This document shows, piece after piece, positions 1 to 8,921 of a stretch of DNA of 64,000 nucleotides. The stretch comes from JAGVPT01 sp964642725 (GTDB taxonomy: Bacteria; Bacteroidota; Ignavibacteria; UBA10030; UBA8401). The translations under genes and the position numbers were made by a program. Under the pieces are notes generated by a model. That model did not search any database. It had not been told where the DNA came from and saw nothing but the letters and a program-made list of their open reading frames with translations. Within the stretch, counting starts at the first letter, position 1, and the number at the start of each line of letters is the position of its first letter. The stretch lies in the NCBI GenBank assembly GCA_964642725.1, contig CAZXQG010000002.1, positions 62,001 through 126,000 of the forward strand. The letters are read 5' to 3'.

Positions 1-1275
1 GGATTAGGCTTTGACGGATCGAGTATCCGCGGATGGAAACAGATTCATGAAAGCGATATGCTAATCGTTCCGGACCCGGCGACAGTGATTATAGATCCCT
101 TTTGCGAGATTCCGACATTGAGCCTGGTCTGCAATGTTTTCGACCCATTGACAAAACAGAAATATGACCGCGATCCGCGCAACATCGCTCAAAAAGCGGA
201 AGCATATCTTAAACAAACCGGAATCGCCGACACAGCATACTTTGGCCCGGAAGCAGAGTTTTTTATCTTCGACGATATCCGCTATGACTCGAATGAATTC
301 TCGAGCTATTATTACCTCGATTCAGCTGAAGGAAAGTGGAATTCCGGCCGCGTGGAAAATCCGAACCTCGGCTATAAAATACGGCACAAAGAAGGATACT
401 TCCCGGTTCCTCCTGCGGATTCAATTATGAACCTCAGAAACGAGATGACCCAGAACCTTATCGCCGCCGGCCTCCATGTCGAAGCGCAGCATCACGAAGT
501 TGCGACAGCGGGTCAGTCGGAAATTGATTTGCGCTACGCGCCGTTGGTCAATGCCGCCGACGGGCTGCTGCTTTTCAAATACATCATCAAAAATACCGCT
601 CACAAGCATAATAAGACTGTGACATATATGCCGAAGCCTATTTTTGGCGACAACGGTTCCGGTATGCACGTCCATCAGAGTTTGTGGAAAGCAGGGAAGC
701 CGCTGTTCTTCGGAAACGGGTACGCAAACCTCAGCGACATGGCGATTCATTACATCGCTGGTTTGTTGAAGCATGCACCCGCTCTGTGCGCGCTGACGAA
801 TCCGACAACGAATTCCTACAAGCGGCTTGTCCCCGGATTTGAGGCGCCGGTGAACCTTGCATACTCACAACGGAACAGAAGTGCATCAGTTCGCATCCCC
901 GCATATTCACAAAGTCCAAAAGCAAAGCGCGTTGAATACCGGACGCCGGATGGATCCTGCAATCCGTATCTTGCTTTTTCCGCATTGATGATGGCTGGGC
1001 TGGACGGAGTCTTAAATAAGCTTGATCCGGGCGATCCACTCGATAAGGATATTTATGATCTGAGTCCAGAGGAATTGAAAAACATACCGTCAGCACCGGG
1101 ATCCCTTGAAGATGCACTCAACGCTCTCGAGCGCGACCACGACTTCCTGTTGAAGGGGGATGTTTTCACAGAGGACGTTATCGATGCGTGGATTGACTAC
1201 AAGATGACAAAAGAAGTAAAACCGATGGCACTTCGTCCGCATCCGTACGAGTTCCATCTCTACTATGACGTTTAA
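1..1275 (+). CDS. glnA: Glutamine synthetase, type I (5' end cut by window edge)
   Basis: ATP-dependent ligation of ammonia to glutamate in the cytoplasm, the entry point of nitrogen assimilation. The frame is open from base 1 and begins inside the conserved FDGSSIRG segment, so only the N-terminal domain start is missing. Visible family blocks are the GPEAEFF metal-binding segment, the NGSGMHVHQS catalytic segment, the NRSASVRIP region and the RPHPYEF C-terminus. The DKDIYDLSPEE segment carries the tyrosine that is adenylylated in GSI-beta enzymes; whether that control operates here cannot be seen. A strong terminator follows within 25 nt, so glnA ends its transcript. Identification is secure. 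Confidence 0.96.
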   Translation, partial: GLGFDGSSIRGWKQIHESDMLIVPDPATVIIDPFCEIPTLSLVCNVFDPLTKQKYDRDPRNIAQKAEAYLKQTGIADTAYFGPEAEFFIFDDIRYDSNEFSSYYYLDSAEGKWNSGRVENPNLGYKIRHKEGYFPVPPADSIMNLRNEMTQNLIAAGLHVEAQHHEVATAGQSEIDLRYAPLVNAADGLLLFKYIIKNTAHKHNKTVTYMPKPIFGDNGSGMHVHQSLWKAGKPLFFGNGYANLSDMAIHYIAGLLKHAPALCALTNPTTNSYKRLVPGFEAPVNLAYSQRNRSASVRIPAYSQSPKAKRVEYRTPDGSCNPYLAFSALMMAGLDGVLNKLDPGDPLDKDIYDLSPEELKNIPSAPGSLEDALNALERDHDFLLKGDVFTEDVIDAWIDYKMTKEVKPMALRPHPYEFHLYYDV

Positions 1276-1299
1276 TCGTTGAGAGTCATCGTATTTCAG

Positions 1300-1338
1300 A
1301 AACCCTGCGGTCAGGTACTGGCTGCAGGGTTTTTCTTT
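1300..1338 (+). terminator. Rho-independent terminator after glnA
   Basis: A perfect 9-bp stem (AAACCCTGC at 1300-1308 with GCAGGGTTT at 1324-1332) runs into a T-rich tract. It lies 24 nt after the glnA stop. The remaining gap to 1517 holds no convincing gene. Confidence 0.85.
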
Positions 1339-1517
1339 TTCCCCGATTATAGTGAACTCGGAAAAGCGATGTTATGGCTTATGCTATGTAGCGGGGACAT
1401 TTCACGAAATTGTGTCGGTTTAAATAAAACCTTCATGGCATCGCTGCAAGGATTGCATTTCCGGCGCATTTTTTCTATTTTCATGCACCAACGAATGTTA
1501 AACTTTTTTTGAGTTGT

Positions 1518-2297
1518 ATGAGTTTCTCCCGCCTCTCCTATTCAATAGACCGCCGAATTTGCCGCATAACGCTTTCCCGACCTGAAAAACGAAACGCCTT
1601 TGATGACCTCCTCGTTGATGAATTAATTCGGGCATTCCTTGAGGCTTCGAAAGACAGCGAAGTGAAAGTCATTATTCTTGCCGGCGAAGGAAAAGCGTTT
1701 TGTGCGGGGGCTGATCTGGCCTATCTGCAGAAACTGTCGGCGTATGATTTCAGCCAAAATCTCGAAGATTCAAAAAATCTCATGCGGTTGTTTCATCTCA
1801 TCTACACAATGCGCAAGCCTGTGCTTGCCAAAGTGAACGGCGCCGCTATCGCCGGCGGATGCGGACTTGCTACCGTTTGCGACATCGTTGTTGCGTCGGA
1901 AGAATCAACATTCGGCTATACCGAAGTATCGATCGGTTTCATACCGGCGATCGTGATGACTTTTTTGGTGCGGCGGATCGGAGAGGGGAGAGCACGCGAG
2001 CTTGCCCTGACGGGAAAAATTCTCGATGCGAAGGAAGCGCACGCGCTCGGCATTGTTAATGAGGTCGTTCCACTCTCCGGCCTCGATGCGAGAGCGCAGG
2101 AGATTGCCGAATTGTTATGCGCCAACGGAAGCGCATCTTCGATGGGGTTGATAAAAGAAATGTTTTCAAAAATGGACGGGTTGAATCTATCCGACCTGCT
2201 CGACTATGCCGCGAACATGAACGCTGCGATGAGAATGTCGGACGACGGTAAAAAAGGAATGGCCTCATTCGTGAAAAAGGAAAAACCCAAATGGTGA
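1518..2297 (+). CDS. Enoyl-CoA hydratase/isomerase family (crotonase) protein
   Basis: Crotonase-fold enzyme acting on acyl-CoA thioesters, probably hydration or isomerisation in fatty-acid or branched-chain amino-acid catabolism. The two oxyanion-hole segments are clear: AFCAGADL and AAIAGGCGLA. The later block FGYTEVSIGFIPAIV resembles methylglutaconyl-CoA hydratases (leucine degradation), but the substrate cannot be settled from sequence alone. The frame also opens with TTG at 1509; ATG 1518 was chosen because it begins the family's usual N-terminus. No good ribosome binding site is visible for either. The 3' end overlaps apt by 7 bp, suggesting translational coupling. Confidence 0.86.
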   Translation: MSFSRLSYSIDRRICRITLSRPEKRNAFDDLLVDELIRAFLEASKDSEVKVIILAGEGKAFCAGADLAYLQKLSAYDFSQNLEDSKNLMRLFHLIYTMRKPVLAKVNGAAIAGGCGLATVCDIVVASEESTFGYTEVSIGFIPAIVMTFLVRRIGEGRARELALTGKILDAKEAHALGIVNEVVPLSGLDARAQEIAELLCANGSASSMGLIKEMFSKMDGLNLSDLLDYAANMNAAMRMSDDGKKGMASFVKKEKPKW

Positions 2298-2836
2298 CTG
2301 ACATGGAAAATTCTCAGGCCTTGGCTGCTGCGATTCGTACCGTACCCGATTTTCCGAAGAAGGGAATCGTCTTTCGCGACATTACGACAATGCTGAAAGA
2401 TAAAGTTGCATACCGCGGATATATCGATATGATGTATGAACGGTACAAGGATCGGCGCATCGATAAAGTTGTCGGCATTGAATCACGCGGTTTCATCGGC
2501 GGAGGTGCATTGGCGTACCGTCTGGGAGCAGGCTTCGTGCCGATTCGCAAGCCGGGAAAGCTGCCTGCGGAAAGAATCCGGCAGGAATATCAGCTTGAGT
2601 ACGGGAGTGACGCCGTCGAAATCCACCGCGATGCGATAACAAAGGGCGAGCGGATTCTTCTCCACGACGATCTGTTGGCCACCGGCGGGACCATCGAGGC
2701 GGCGTGCAAATTGGTCGAACAGCTCGGCGGGAATATTGTCGGCTTGACCTTCCTCATCGAACTGTCTTTTTTGCATCCGCGGAAGCGGCTTTCCAAGTAT
2801 GATATTTTTAGCCTTATCTCTTATGAAAAAGAGTAA
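2291..2836 (+). CDS. apt: Adenine phosphoribosyltransferase
   Basis: Purine salvage enzyme converting adenine and PRPP to AMP in the cytosol. The 181-residue length fits the family. The FRDITTMLKD block near residue 28 is typical of Apt, and the PRPP-binding loop ILLHDDLLATGGT lies near residue 120. ATG 2291 overlaps the crotonase stop; a second in-frame ATG at 2303 is an alternative start. The pairing with a crotonase gene looks positional rather than functional. Confidence 0.95.
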   Translation: MVTDMENSQALAAAIRTVPDFPKKGIVFRDITTMLKDKVAYRGYIDMMYERYKDRRIDKVVGIESRGFIGGGALAYRLGAGFVPIRKPGKLPAERIRQEYQLEYGSDAVEIHRDAITKGERILLHDDLLATGGTIEAACKLVEQLGGNIVGLTFLIELSFLHPRKRLSKYDIFSLISYEKE

Positions 2837-2887
2837 GAGAATTACCGAATAAATAGATTTTTATCGTAGTGATGAAAGAAAGCGGCG

Positions 2888-2922
2888 TCTTTTTGCCTTT
2901 GTGTCTTTCGTATTCTTTGTGG
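2888..2922 (-). repeat. CACAAAG-type dispersed intergenic repeat (degenerate copy)
   Basis: Read on the minus strand the segment contains CACAAAGAATAC, GACACAAAGG and related near-repeats of CACAAAG, spaced about 10 nt apart. A second, inverted CACAGAG-rich element occurs at 16360-16455. Such CACARAG arrays recur between genes in many environmental genomes, and their role is unknown. It fills most of the gap between apt and tnaA. Confidence 0.5.
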
Positions 2923-2934
2923 ACAATATTCTAA

Positions 2935-4308
2935 ATGAAAACAATCATCGAGCCATTTAAGATTAAATCGGTTGAACCGATACACTTCAACACCGTTGAA
3001 GAACGAATTGACATTCTGCGTGTAGCCGGCTACAATCCGTTCTTTATCCGCGCTGAAGATGTCTTGATAGACCTTCTTACCGACAGCGGGACGTCGGCGA
3101 TGAGCGCCAAGCAATGGGCGGGCATCATGGACGGCGACGAATCGTATGCCGGCGCGCGCAGTTTCTTCCGGTTTGAAAAAGTTGTGAAAGATCTCACCGG
3201 TTTCAAATACGTCATTCCAACTCACCAAGGCCGCGCGGCGGAAAAAATATTGTTTTCCTGTCTGGGTGGGAAAGGAAAGTTCATTCCGAACAATACTCAC
3301 TTTGATACAACGCGGGCGAACGTCGAGTTTTCCGGCGCAACGGCGACAGACCTGCCGACGGAAGAAGGAATTCAGCCTGAAGTGATCGCAGATTTCAAGG
3401 GCAATATGAATATTCCTGCGCTCGAAAATTTCATACGCGAAAAAGGTGCGGAGAATATACCGGTCTGCATGATTACCGTAACGAACAATTCCGGCGGCGG
3501 CCAGCCGGTATCGATGCAGAATATCAGGGAGACGAAAAATGTCGTGAAGAAGTACGGCATTCCCTTGTTTCTCGACGCATGCCGGTTTGCAGAAAATGCA
3601 TTCTTCATCAAAAAAAGAGAAAAGGGATACGCAAACAAAACGGCGAAAGAAATTGCACAGGAGATGTTTTCGTATGCCGACGGCTGCACCATGAGCGCAA
3701 AAAAAGATGCGATCGTGAACATGGGAGGATTCTTGGCGATGAATGATGAACAGTTAGCCAGCAGCTCGAGGAATCTTTTGATCGTGACCGAAGGATTTCC
3801 GACCTACGGCGGCCTTGCAGGGAGAGACCTGGAAGCCATCGCGCAAGGGCTTGATGAAGTCCTCGACGAACATTATTTGACATACCGGCTCCGCTCGGTC
3901 GAATATTTGGGAAATAATCTGACCGAGTTAGGGGTTCCCATCCTTCAGCCTCCGGGGGGCCACGCAATCTATATTGATGCGAAGAGATTTCTCCCTCATA
4001 TTCCTCAGGAACAATACCCCGGTCAGGCGATCGTGTCCGAATTGTACACGGTTGGAGGCATTCGATCGGTCGAAATTGGGAGCGTCATGTTTGGGAAGTG
4101 TGACGCTGCCGGAAAACATATTCCGCCGCCGATGGAATTGGTCCGTCTCGCGATTCCGCGAAGAGTGTATACACAAAGCCACATTGATTATGTTATCGAA
4201 TGTGTTGCGGAAGTTTTCGACCGGCGGAAAAATCTCTCCGGATACAAAATTACCTATGAAGCGCCTCAGCTCCGCCATTTTACCGCACGATTTGAGCCCC
4301 TGAAGTAA
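2935..4308 (+). CDS. tnaA: Tryptophanase (tryptophan indole-lyase)
   Basis: PLP enzyme cleaving L-tryptophan to indole, pyruvate and ammonia. Its 457 residues align almost colinearly with tyrosine phenol-lyase (TPL), so the discriminating positions matter. Residue 124 is Asp (Thr in TPL), residue 381 is Ile (Arg in TPL, which contacts the phenol) and residue 448 is His (Phe in TPL); all three match tryptophanase. The PLP lysine is in MSAKKDA (Lys257). The LTDSGT and PTHQGR cofactor-binding blocks are intact. No tnaC-like leader was seen in the 98-nt upstream gap, which mostly holds a repeat. It stands alone, without an adjacent tryptophan permease. Confidence 0.93.
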   Translation: MKTIIEPFKIKSVEPIHFNTVEERIDILRVAGYNPFFIRAEDVLIDLLTDSGTSAMSAKQWAGIMDGDESYAGARSFFRFEKVVKDLTGFKYVIPTHQGRAAEKILFSCLGGKGKFIPNNTHFDTTRANVEFSGATATDLPTEEGIQPEVIADFKGNMNIPALENFIREKGAENIPVCMITVTNNSGGGQPVSMQNIRETKNVVKKYGIPLFLDACRFAENAFFIKKREKGYANKTAKEIAQEMFSYADGCTMSAKKDAIVNMGGFLAMNDEQLASSSRNLLIVTEGFPTYGGLAGRDLEAIAQGLDEVLDEHYLTYRLRSVEYLGNNLTELGVPILQPPGGHAIYIDAKRFLPHIPQEQYPGQAIVSELYTVGGIRSVEIGSVMFGKCDAAGKHIPPPMELVRLAIPRRVYTQSHIDYVIECVAEVFDRRKNLSGYKITYEAPQLRHFTARFEPLK

Positions 4309-4399
4309 ATTCGTTGCAAACAAGGACATTTTTTCGTATTTTGTAGCGCCGAAAAGAAGAAACAGGAATAGCTGAGATTCTGTCGTAGGGCTCGAACCG

Positions 4400-5101
4400 A
4401 TGATTTCTTGTTCTGTATGCGCACATCAAAACGACGACCTCGACACTGTTTGTGTTCGGTGCGGAAGTTTTATCCAAGATCGCATTCCGAACATCGATTT
4501 CTTTTCGACAATGTGGCAGGTGGTTGAATCGCCAAAAGATGCATTCCAGAGAATCATCAAAGCCGAGCATAAGAATTATGTTCTTTTCCTGATGCTGTTC
4601 CTGGGAGTAGCGATTTCGTTTACGCTGCTTTGGGCCCGCCACGCCGGCAATGAATTTGACAATTTGATCTACCTGCTCCTTATGGGTTATGTGCTCGGAC
4701 TCGGAGCTGCTCTGCCGGTCAGCGTGCTCATGGTGTTTTCGATCCACGCGCTGCTGAAAGTTTTTGGCGGCAAAGGTGTAATGAAAAATACGTACGCTGT
4801 GTTCGGCTGGTCTTTGACGCCAATTATGCTGTCGGTTTCGATTATTTTGCCGATTGGGTTCGCTTCAATAGGGCTGCGGTTGTTTTCAACGAACCCGTCG
4901 CCGATCGATGTAAAGCCGGTGGTCTATGCCGTCCTTCTTTTCTTCGATGTGTTCGCGGCCGTGTGGTCTATCCATTTGGCAAGAATCGGCTTGAGCATCG
5001 CGCACAAGATTTCGTCGTGGAGGGCGCTTGAGGTTGTTGTTTCTGTGTGTCTGTTCTTTTCAATTGCGCTCTATACGCTGTTCGCATCGCTGGTCATTTG
5101 A
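4400..5101 (+). CDS. Zinc-ribbon, Yip1-like integral membrane protein
   Basis: The N-terminus carries a treble-clef style zinc ribbon (CSVC then CVRC, residues 4-22). About five hydrophobic helices follow across residues 58-230, with the layout of Yip1/YIP1-family membrane proteins. The cytoplasmic zinc ribbon plus membrane bundle suggests a scaffold rather than an enzyme. Function is unknown. It lies 15 nt upstream of the small zincin and may be co-transcribed with it. Confidence 0.7.
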   Translation: MISCSVCAHQNDDLDTVCVRCGSFIQDRIPNIDFFSTMWQVVESPKDAFQRIIKAEHKNYVLFLMLFLGVAISFTLLWARHAGNEFDNLIYLLLMGYVLGLGAALPVSVLMVFSIHALLKVFGGKGVMKNTYAVFGWSLTPIMLSVSIILPIGFASIGLRLFSTNPSPIDVKPVVYAVLLFFDVFAAVWSIHLARIGLSIAHKISSWRALEVVVSVCLFFSIALYTLFASLVI

Positions 5102-5116
5102 AGAAGAGAGTGGCGT

Positions 5117-5473
5117 ATGGATCGTGCCCGGTTTGAAGACATTGCCGAAGAGGCGTTTAACCATTTGCCGGCATTGTTCAAGAAGAAGATCGAAAATGTT
5201 GAAATTGTTGTAGAAGATGCGCCGTTGTCGCCGGAACAGCGCTCACGATTGCTTGGCTTGTACCACGGCGTCCCCTTGACGAAACGGGGAACATGGTACG
5301 GTATGTCGCCCGTTCTGCCGGACAGGATTTCGCTGTATCAAAAGAACATCGAAAGCGTTTGTTCATCGGACGAAGAAATTCGAGAAAAAATTTATGAAGT
5401 GTTGTGCCATGAAATTGGCCACTACTTCGGGATGGATGAAGGTCAGGTGCGGGAAGCGATGAAATTATGGTAA
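5117..5473 (+). CDS. Small metallopeptidase, MMP37/zincin-1 like
   Basis: A 118-residue protein whose C-terminal HEIGHYFGMDE segment (residues about 97-107) supplies the HExxH zinc-binding motif with a downstream acidic ligand, as in the PF06262 family of minimal zincins. There is no signal peptide, so it is cytosolic. Biological substrates of this family are not established. ATG 5117 starts 15 nt after the preceding membrane-protein gene. Confidence 0.82.
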   Translation: MDRARFEDIAEEAFNHLPALFKKKIENVEIVVEDAPLSPEQRSRLLGLYHGVPLTKRGTWYGMSPVLPDRISLYQKNIESVCSSDEEIREKIYEVLCHEIGHYFGMDEGQVREAMKLW

Positions 5474-5523
5474 GGACGATAATGGAAAATCACGGTGAAA
5501 CAATACATTGAAAGGGATGGTCG

Positions 5524-5823
5524 ATGGCTAAAGTGATATTAACGATGCAGTATGAGATCGACGAAAAGAAACGCGACGGGTTTTTAGCGACGGTGCAAGA
5601 GCTAAAATCTCATTATGCGGCAAACCCTCATATTTCGTACTTGGTCGGCGAGCAAAAAGGGAAGAAGAACGCATTTTCTGAAATGTATATAGCAGATTCA
5701 GAAGAAGCGTACACGCAGTTTAAGGAAAACGAAGACCAGACGGCGGATTCTCTCAGCGAGAAACTTTCCGCATACATGAAAAATGGGAAAGCAAAGTACA
5801 CAACATACCTGGAAACTGCGTAG
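5524..5823 (+). CDS. Small ABM-like (dimeric alpha-beta barrel) protein
   Basis: A 99-residue soluble protein. Its alternating pattern (N-terminal strand KVILTMQYEI, a helix after KKRDGFL, then a strand near FSEMYIADSEEAY) resembles antibiotic-biosynthesis-monooxygenase-type dimeric barrels. No catalytic residue can be assigned. The hemerythrin gene begins 49 nt downstream. Function is unknown. Confidence 0.6.
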   Translation: MAKVILTMQYEIDEKKRDGFLATVQELKSHYAANPHISYLVGEQKGKKNAFSEMYIADSEEAYTQFKENEDQTADSLSEKLSAYMKNGKAKYTTYLETA

Positions 5824-5872
5824 TGTTGTGCCCGGCGAACACGTTCATCCTTCATATTTGTTGAAACAACGT

Positions 5873-6349
5873 ATGGCTATTCGCGATCCTATAGCGATTT
5901 TTCTGAAAGAACATGATACGGCTCTTGTGCAACTCCGCATTTTGAAAAAGTCTGCCGCAGAGATAAAGACAAATGGCTATTCAGAAAAAATATTTAAACA
6001 ATTGTTGAAAGCAACGGAGTTTGTGGACGAAGAGGTGCGCGTTCACAACGGCAAGGAAGAGACGGCGCTTTTTCCCGTTGTTGAGCGGTACGTTGACGGG
6101 CCCACGAATGTTCTTCGCGAAGACCACCGGCGGATGGCAAAGATTTACAAGAAACTTCACTTTAGCATCGGCTCCTTGCAGGAAAATCATGATGACAAGA
6201 TCGCGCGGCAGGAATTAGCCGAGGCGGCGGAGGGGATCGTTCAACTTATGGTCAACCATATTCACAAGGAAAATGAAATTCTCTTTCCGCTTGTGAAAAG
6301 ATTTTTCACAAAAGAAGAGCTGCGCAAGGTTGCACGCTTGATGCTATAA
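5873..6349 (+). CDS. Hemerythrin domain protein
   Basis: A four-helix di-iron, O2-binding fold. The ligand pattern is visible in order: FLKEHDTAL, HNGKEETALFP, LREDHRRM and HIHKENEILFP. The frame stays open upstream to 5783, but that would overlap the previous gene by 41 nt. ATG 5873 begins a typical hemerythrin N-terminus and gives 158 residues. Likely roles are oxygen or nitric-oxide sensing, or iron handling; sequence does not distinguish these. Confidence 0.88.
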   Translation: MAIRDPIAIFLKEHDTALVQLRILKKSAAEIKTNGYSEKIFKQLLKATEFVDEEVRVHNGKEETALFPVVERYVDGPTNVLREDHRRMAKIYKKLHFSIGSLQENHDDKIARQELAEAAEGIVQLMVNHIHKENEILFPLVKRFFTKEELRKVARLML

Positions 6350-6360
6350 ATGACAAACGC

Positions 6361-6393
6361 AGTCGTGCCATGACTCGGAGTCATAGCATGACT
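6361..6393. terminator. Bidirectional terminator-like hairpin between convergent genes
   Basis: A 15-bp imperfect inverted repeat (6361-6375 with 6379-6393, 13 of 15 positions matching) with a 3-nt loop. It lies between the convergent hemerythrin and peptidase genes and is followed by a short T-rich run. Confidence 0.65.
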
Positions 6394-6403
6394 TTATTCT
6401 GTT

Positions 6404-8194
6404 TTAGTTTCGTTTTTCCAACTTCACTTTTTTTACAACTGTTTCACTCCCGCGCCGCACAACCACTTCTACCTCATCTCCCGGTTTATATTCCTGAAGC
6501 GCATACGTATAATCGTAAACATTTGTGATGTCAAACTTACCGAATTTTACAATGATGTCCCCGCCCAAAAGGCCGCCTTTTGCGGCGGGACTGTTGTCCC
6601 TCACCGCAGTGATCTTCATCCCTGATGTTGTTTCCGAATAATCTGGCACGGTTCCAACGTAGACGCGGAAGCCGCGGGATTCGTTTCCCGAGGATGGAAT
6701 TGTCTGTGTTTTGAGATAATCGGGGCGTGCTTGATGATCGTCGATATCGATTGCGATTTTGCGGATATAATTAATAACGAGAGCTTCGCCGTCGTAGTTT
6801 ATTTTGTCTGCATGGTCGGACGGTTTGTGGTAGTCCTCATGAATTCCGGTGAAGAAAAAAAGCACAGGAATGTTTGCTCCATAAAACGAAGAATGATCGC
6901 TTGGGCCGAATCCATCCTTCACTGATTTCAGTGTAAACGTTGAATCGGAATTGTATTCCGCCAGTACGGAATCCCACCGCGACGAGGTGCCTGTGCCCTG
7001 GACCGTGAGGATCTTGTCTTTTAATCTGCCCACCATGTCGAGGTTCATCATTGCGATTGCCTTGTTGAGCGCCATGGGAGAATGTTTGACGTAGAACTGG
7101 GAGCCGAACAGCCCTTCTTCTTCGCCGGAAAATGAAATAAGAACGACATTGCGGCGCAGAGATTGTTTTTGAGCAGAGAGCATGCGTGCGAGTTCAATGA
7201 CGCCTCCCGTACCCGATGCGTTGTCGTCGGCACCGTTGTGGATTTCATGCTTGTCAGGTGCGAGAGATCCTGACCCTTCGCCGCCCCAGCCGAGATGGTC
7301 GTAATGCGCTCCGATGACGAGATATTCCGAATTTGCAGTGTCGGCAACTCGCAATAGTCCGGCGACGTTCGCCGTCGTGTCTTTGATTTCAAAAATATCC
7401 GACGAAAGGGATAGAACAACGTTCGGGACATTGATTGAAAGAGGTTTTTTCGATGAGTTGATTTTTGTCTGAATTGAATCAACGGTCGTGTTGGCGTTGT
7501 GAAGCCATTTGTCGGCGACAGCGCGCGAAATGCTGAACACCGGAATCCCGCTGCTGCTGAAAGAATTGTCATACTTCAGCCCGATCAGTTCGTCGGTCGA
7601 GTCGTCCGCCGAGCCGGTGACAACCATGAGGGCTTTTACTCCTTTTTCCCGCGCCGTAAGAGTCTTGTATCTGAGAGGCAGGAACTTGCCGAAATCGGAA
7701 TGCGGGTTGTCGCCGGTTGGAGAATAGCGCATGATAAGAACGATTTTGTCTTTGACGTCGACGTTCGCATAATCATCGTACTGAAGATCGGTCGAACTGA
7801 TTCCATAACCGGCAAAGATCACCGGGCCGCTTGCATCGCCATTGGCTGAAAAGGCGAGCGGTCGATAGTCTTTGTTGATTTGATACGTTCTTTTGTTCTC
7901 CCCATCAACCGAGGTCAATGAATTCTTTTCCCCGAGTTTCACTCCGGCGATGAAGGTGAAGTTTTGAAAATAGGTGCCGCTGTCGCCGAGTGGGATGAGT
8001 CCGCACGAAGCGAATTGTCTCGCGATATATCGTGCGGCGAGCTCTGCCCCCTTGCTTCCGGATTTTCTCCCTTCAAGCGCGTCCGATGCGAGATACGTGA
8101 TGTTCTGCTTAAGATATATGGAAGTGGAATCGTCGAGCGCAAACGCGCAATTCGTCAGGATAAAAAGAAGAGAAGAGAGCAACAATATTTTCAT
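6404..8194 (-). CDS. Secreted M28-family aminopeptidase with PA and PDZ domains
   Basis: Exported zinc exopeptidase of 596 residues. A Sec signal peptide covers roughly residues 1-19 (cleavage after CAFA). A protease-associated region is inserted in the first half. The M28 co-catalytic zinc site is recognisable in GAHYDHLG, HNGADDNASG, SGEEEGLFGS, MMNLDMVGR and SDHSSF. A C-terminal PDZ domain (about residues 510-590) likely guides peptide substrates. The SDR gene ends 4 nt upstream on the same strand, so the two are probably co-transcribed. Confidence 0.9.
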   Translation of the reverse strand: MKILLLSSLLFILTNCAFALDDSTSIYLKQNITYLASDALEGRKSGSKGAELAARYIARQFASCGLIPLGDSGTYFQNFTFIAGVKLGEKNSLTSVDGENKRTYQINKDYRPLAFSANGDASGPVIFAGYGISSTDLQYDDYANVDVKDKIVLIMRYSPTGDNPHSDFGKFLPLRYKTLTAREKGVKALMVVTGSADDSTDELIGLKYDNSFSSSGIPVFSISRAVADKWLHNANTTVDSIQTKINSSKKPLSINVPNVVLSLSSDIFEIKDTTANVAGLLRVADTANSEYLVIGAHYDHLGWGGEGSGSLAPDKHEIHNGADDNASGTGGVIELARMLSAQKQSLRRNVVLISFSGEEEGLFGSQFYVKHSPMALNKAIAMMNLDMVGRLKDKILTVQGTGTSSRWDSVLAEYNSDSTFTLKSVKDGFGPSDHSSFYGANIPVLFFFTGIHEDYHKPSDHADKINYDGEALVINYIRKIAIDIDDHQARPDYLKTQTIPSSGNESRGFRVYVGTVPDYSETTSGMKITAVRDNSPAAKGGLLGGDIIVKFGKFDITNVYDYTYALQEYKPGDEVEVVVRRGSETVVKKVKLEKRN

Positions 8195-8198
8195 GCGG

Positions 8199-8915
8199 TC
8201 AACCTTTCATAAAATGTTGTGCGTCGATCGTTTGTCCCGTAACATGTTTTGAATCATCCGATGCAAGATAGACGAAGGCATCGAGAATGTCTTCCGGCTT
8301 CTTCAACGTGCGCGGGTCTTCATCGGGAAACGCCTGATGTCTCATCTCCGTAGCCACTGGGCCGGGGTTGACGGCGTTGACGCGAATATTTCGTAAACGC
8401 AATTCTTCTGCCAATGCGGAAGTGAATCCTTCCGTCGCGAATTTTGAAACACCGTATGCTCCCCAATTCGCCCGCGCAGTTTTTCCGACCGACGATGAAA
8501 CATTAATGATGGACCCGCCGGACTGTGGGAAGAAAGGGAGGGCATGTTTCGTCAGAAAGAATAATCCGTTCAGGTTTACGGAGAGGACTTTCTCCCATTC
8601 CTGTGAAGAATAGTGTGAGAGGGGAACACGCGGGCCGAGCATGCCGGCATTGTTTACGAGCACGTCGATCGCTCCGAAATTGTCTCCGCACAACGTGATG
8701 AATTCTTCCGTTTGTCGTTCATCGGAAATGTCCGTCTGTTCAAAAAAAGATTTTCCGCCTGCCGACATGATTTCCAAGCTGACTCCCCGGAGCAATTCAA
8801 CATGCCGCGCGCACATGCATACGACGGCTCCTTCGCTGGAAAACCGTTTCGCGACAGCCCGCCCGATTCCGCGCGAGGCGCCGCTGATGACTGCAACTTT
8901 GTTGGCCAGTTTCAC
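8199..8915 (-). CDS. Short-chain dehydrogenase/reductase
   Basis: A 238-residue Rossmann oxidoreductase. It has the NAD(P)-binding GASRGIG loop near residue 12, LVNNAGML near 88, a catalytic serine in NVSSSVG and the YxxxK pair in AYGVSK. The PGPVATEM block is typical of FabG-like SDRs. The substrate is unknown. It is sandwiched between a propeller gene (6 nt upstream) and the M28 peptidase (4 nt downstream), so the three form one transcription unit. Confidence 0.88.
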   Translation of the reverse strand: MKLANKVAVISGASRGIGRAVAKRFSSEGAVVCMCARHVELLRGVSLEIMSAGGKSFFEQTDISDERQTEEFITLCGDNFGAIDVLVNNAGMLGPRVPLSHYSSQEWEKVLSVNLNGLFFLTKHALPFFPQSGGSIINVSSSVGKTARANWGAYGVSKFATEGFTSALAEELRLRNIRVNAVNPGPVATEMRHQAFPDEDPRTLKKPEDILDAFVYLASDDSKHVTGQTIDAQHFMKG

Positions 8916-8921
8916 TTTATT

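Noticed and set aside
1279..1512. 77-codon frame after glnA
   Set aside because: It starts over the glnA terminator, has no ribosome site and no family resemblance.
2935..4308. Tyrosine phenol-lyase
   Set aside because: Positions 124, 381 and 448 carry the tryptophanase residues.
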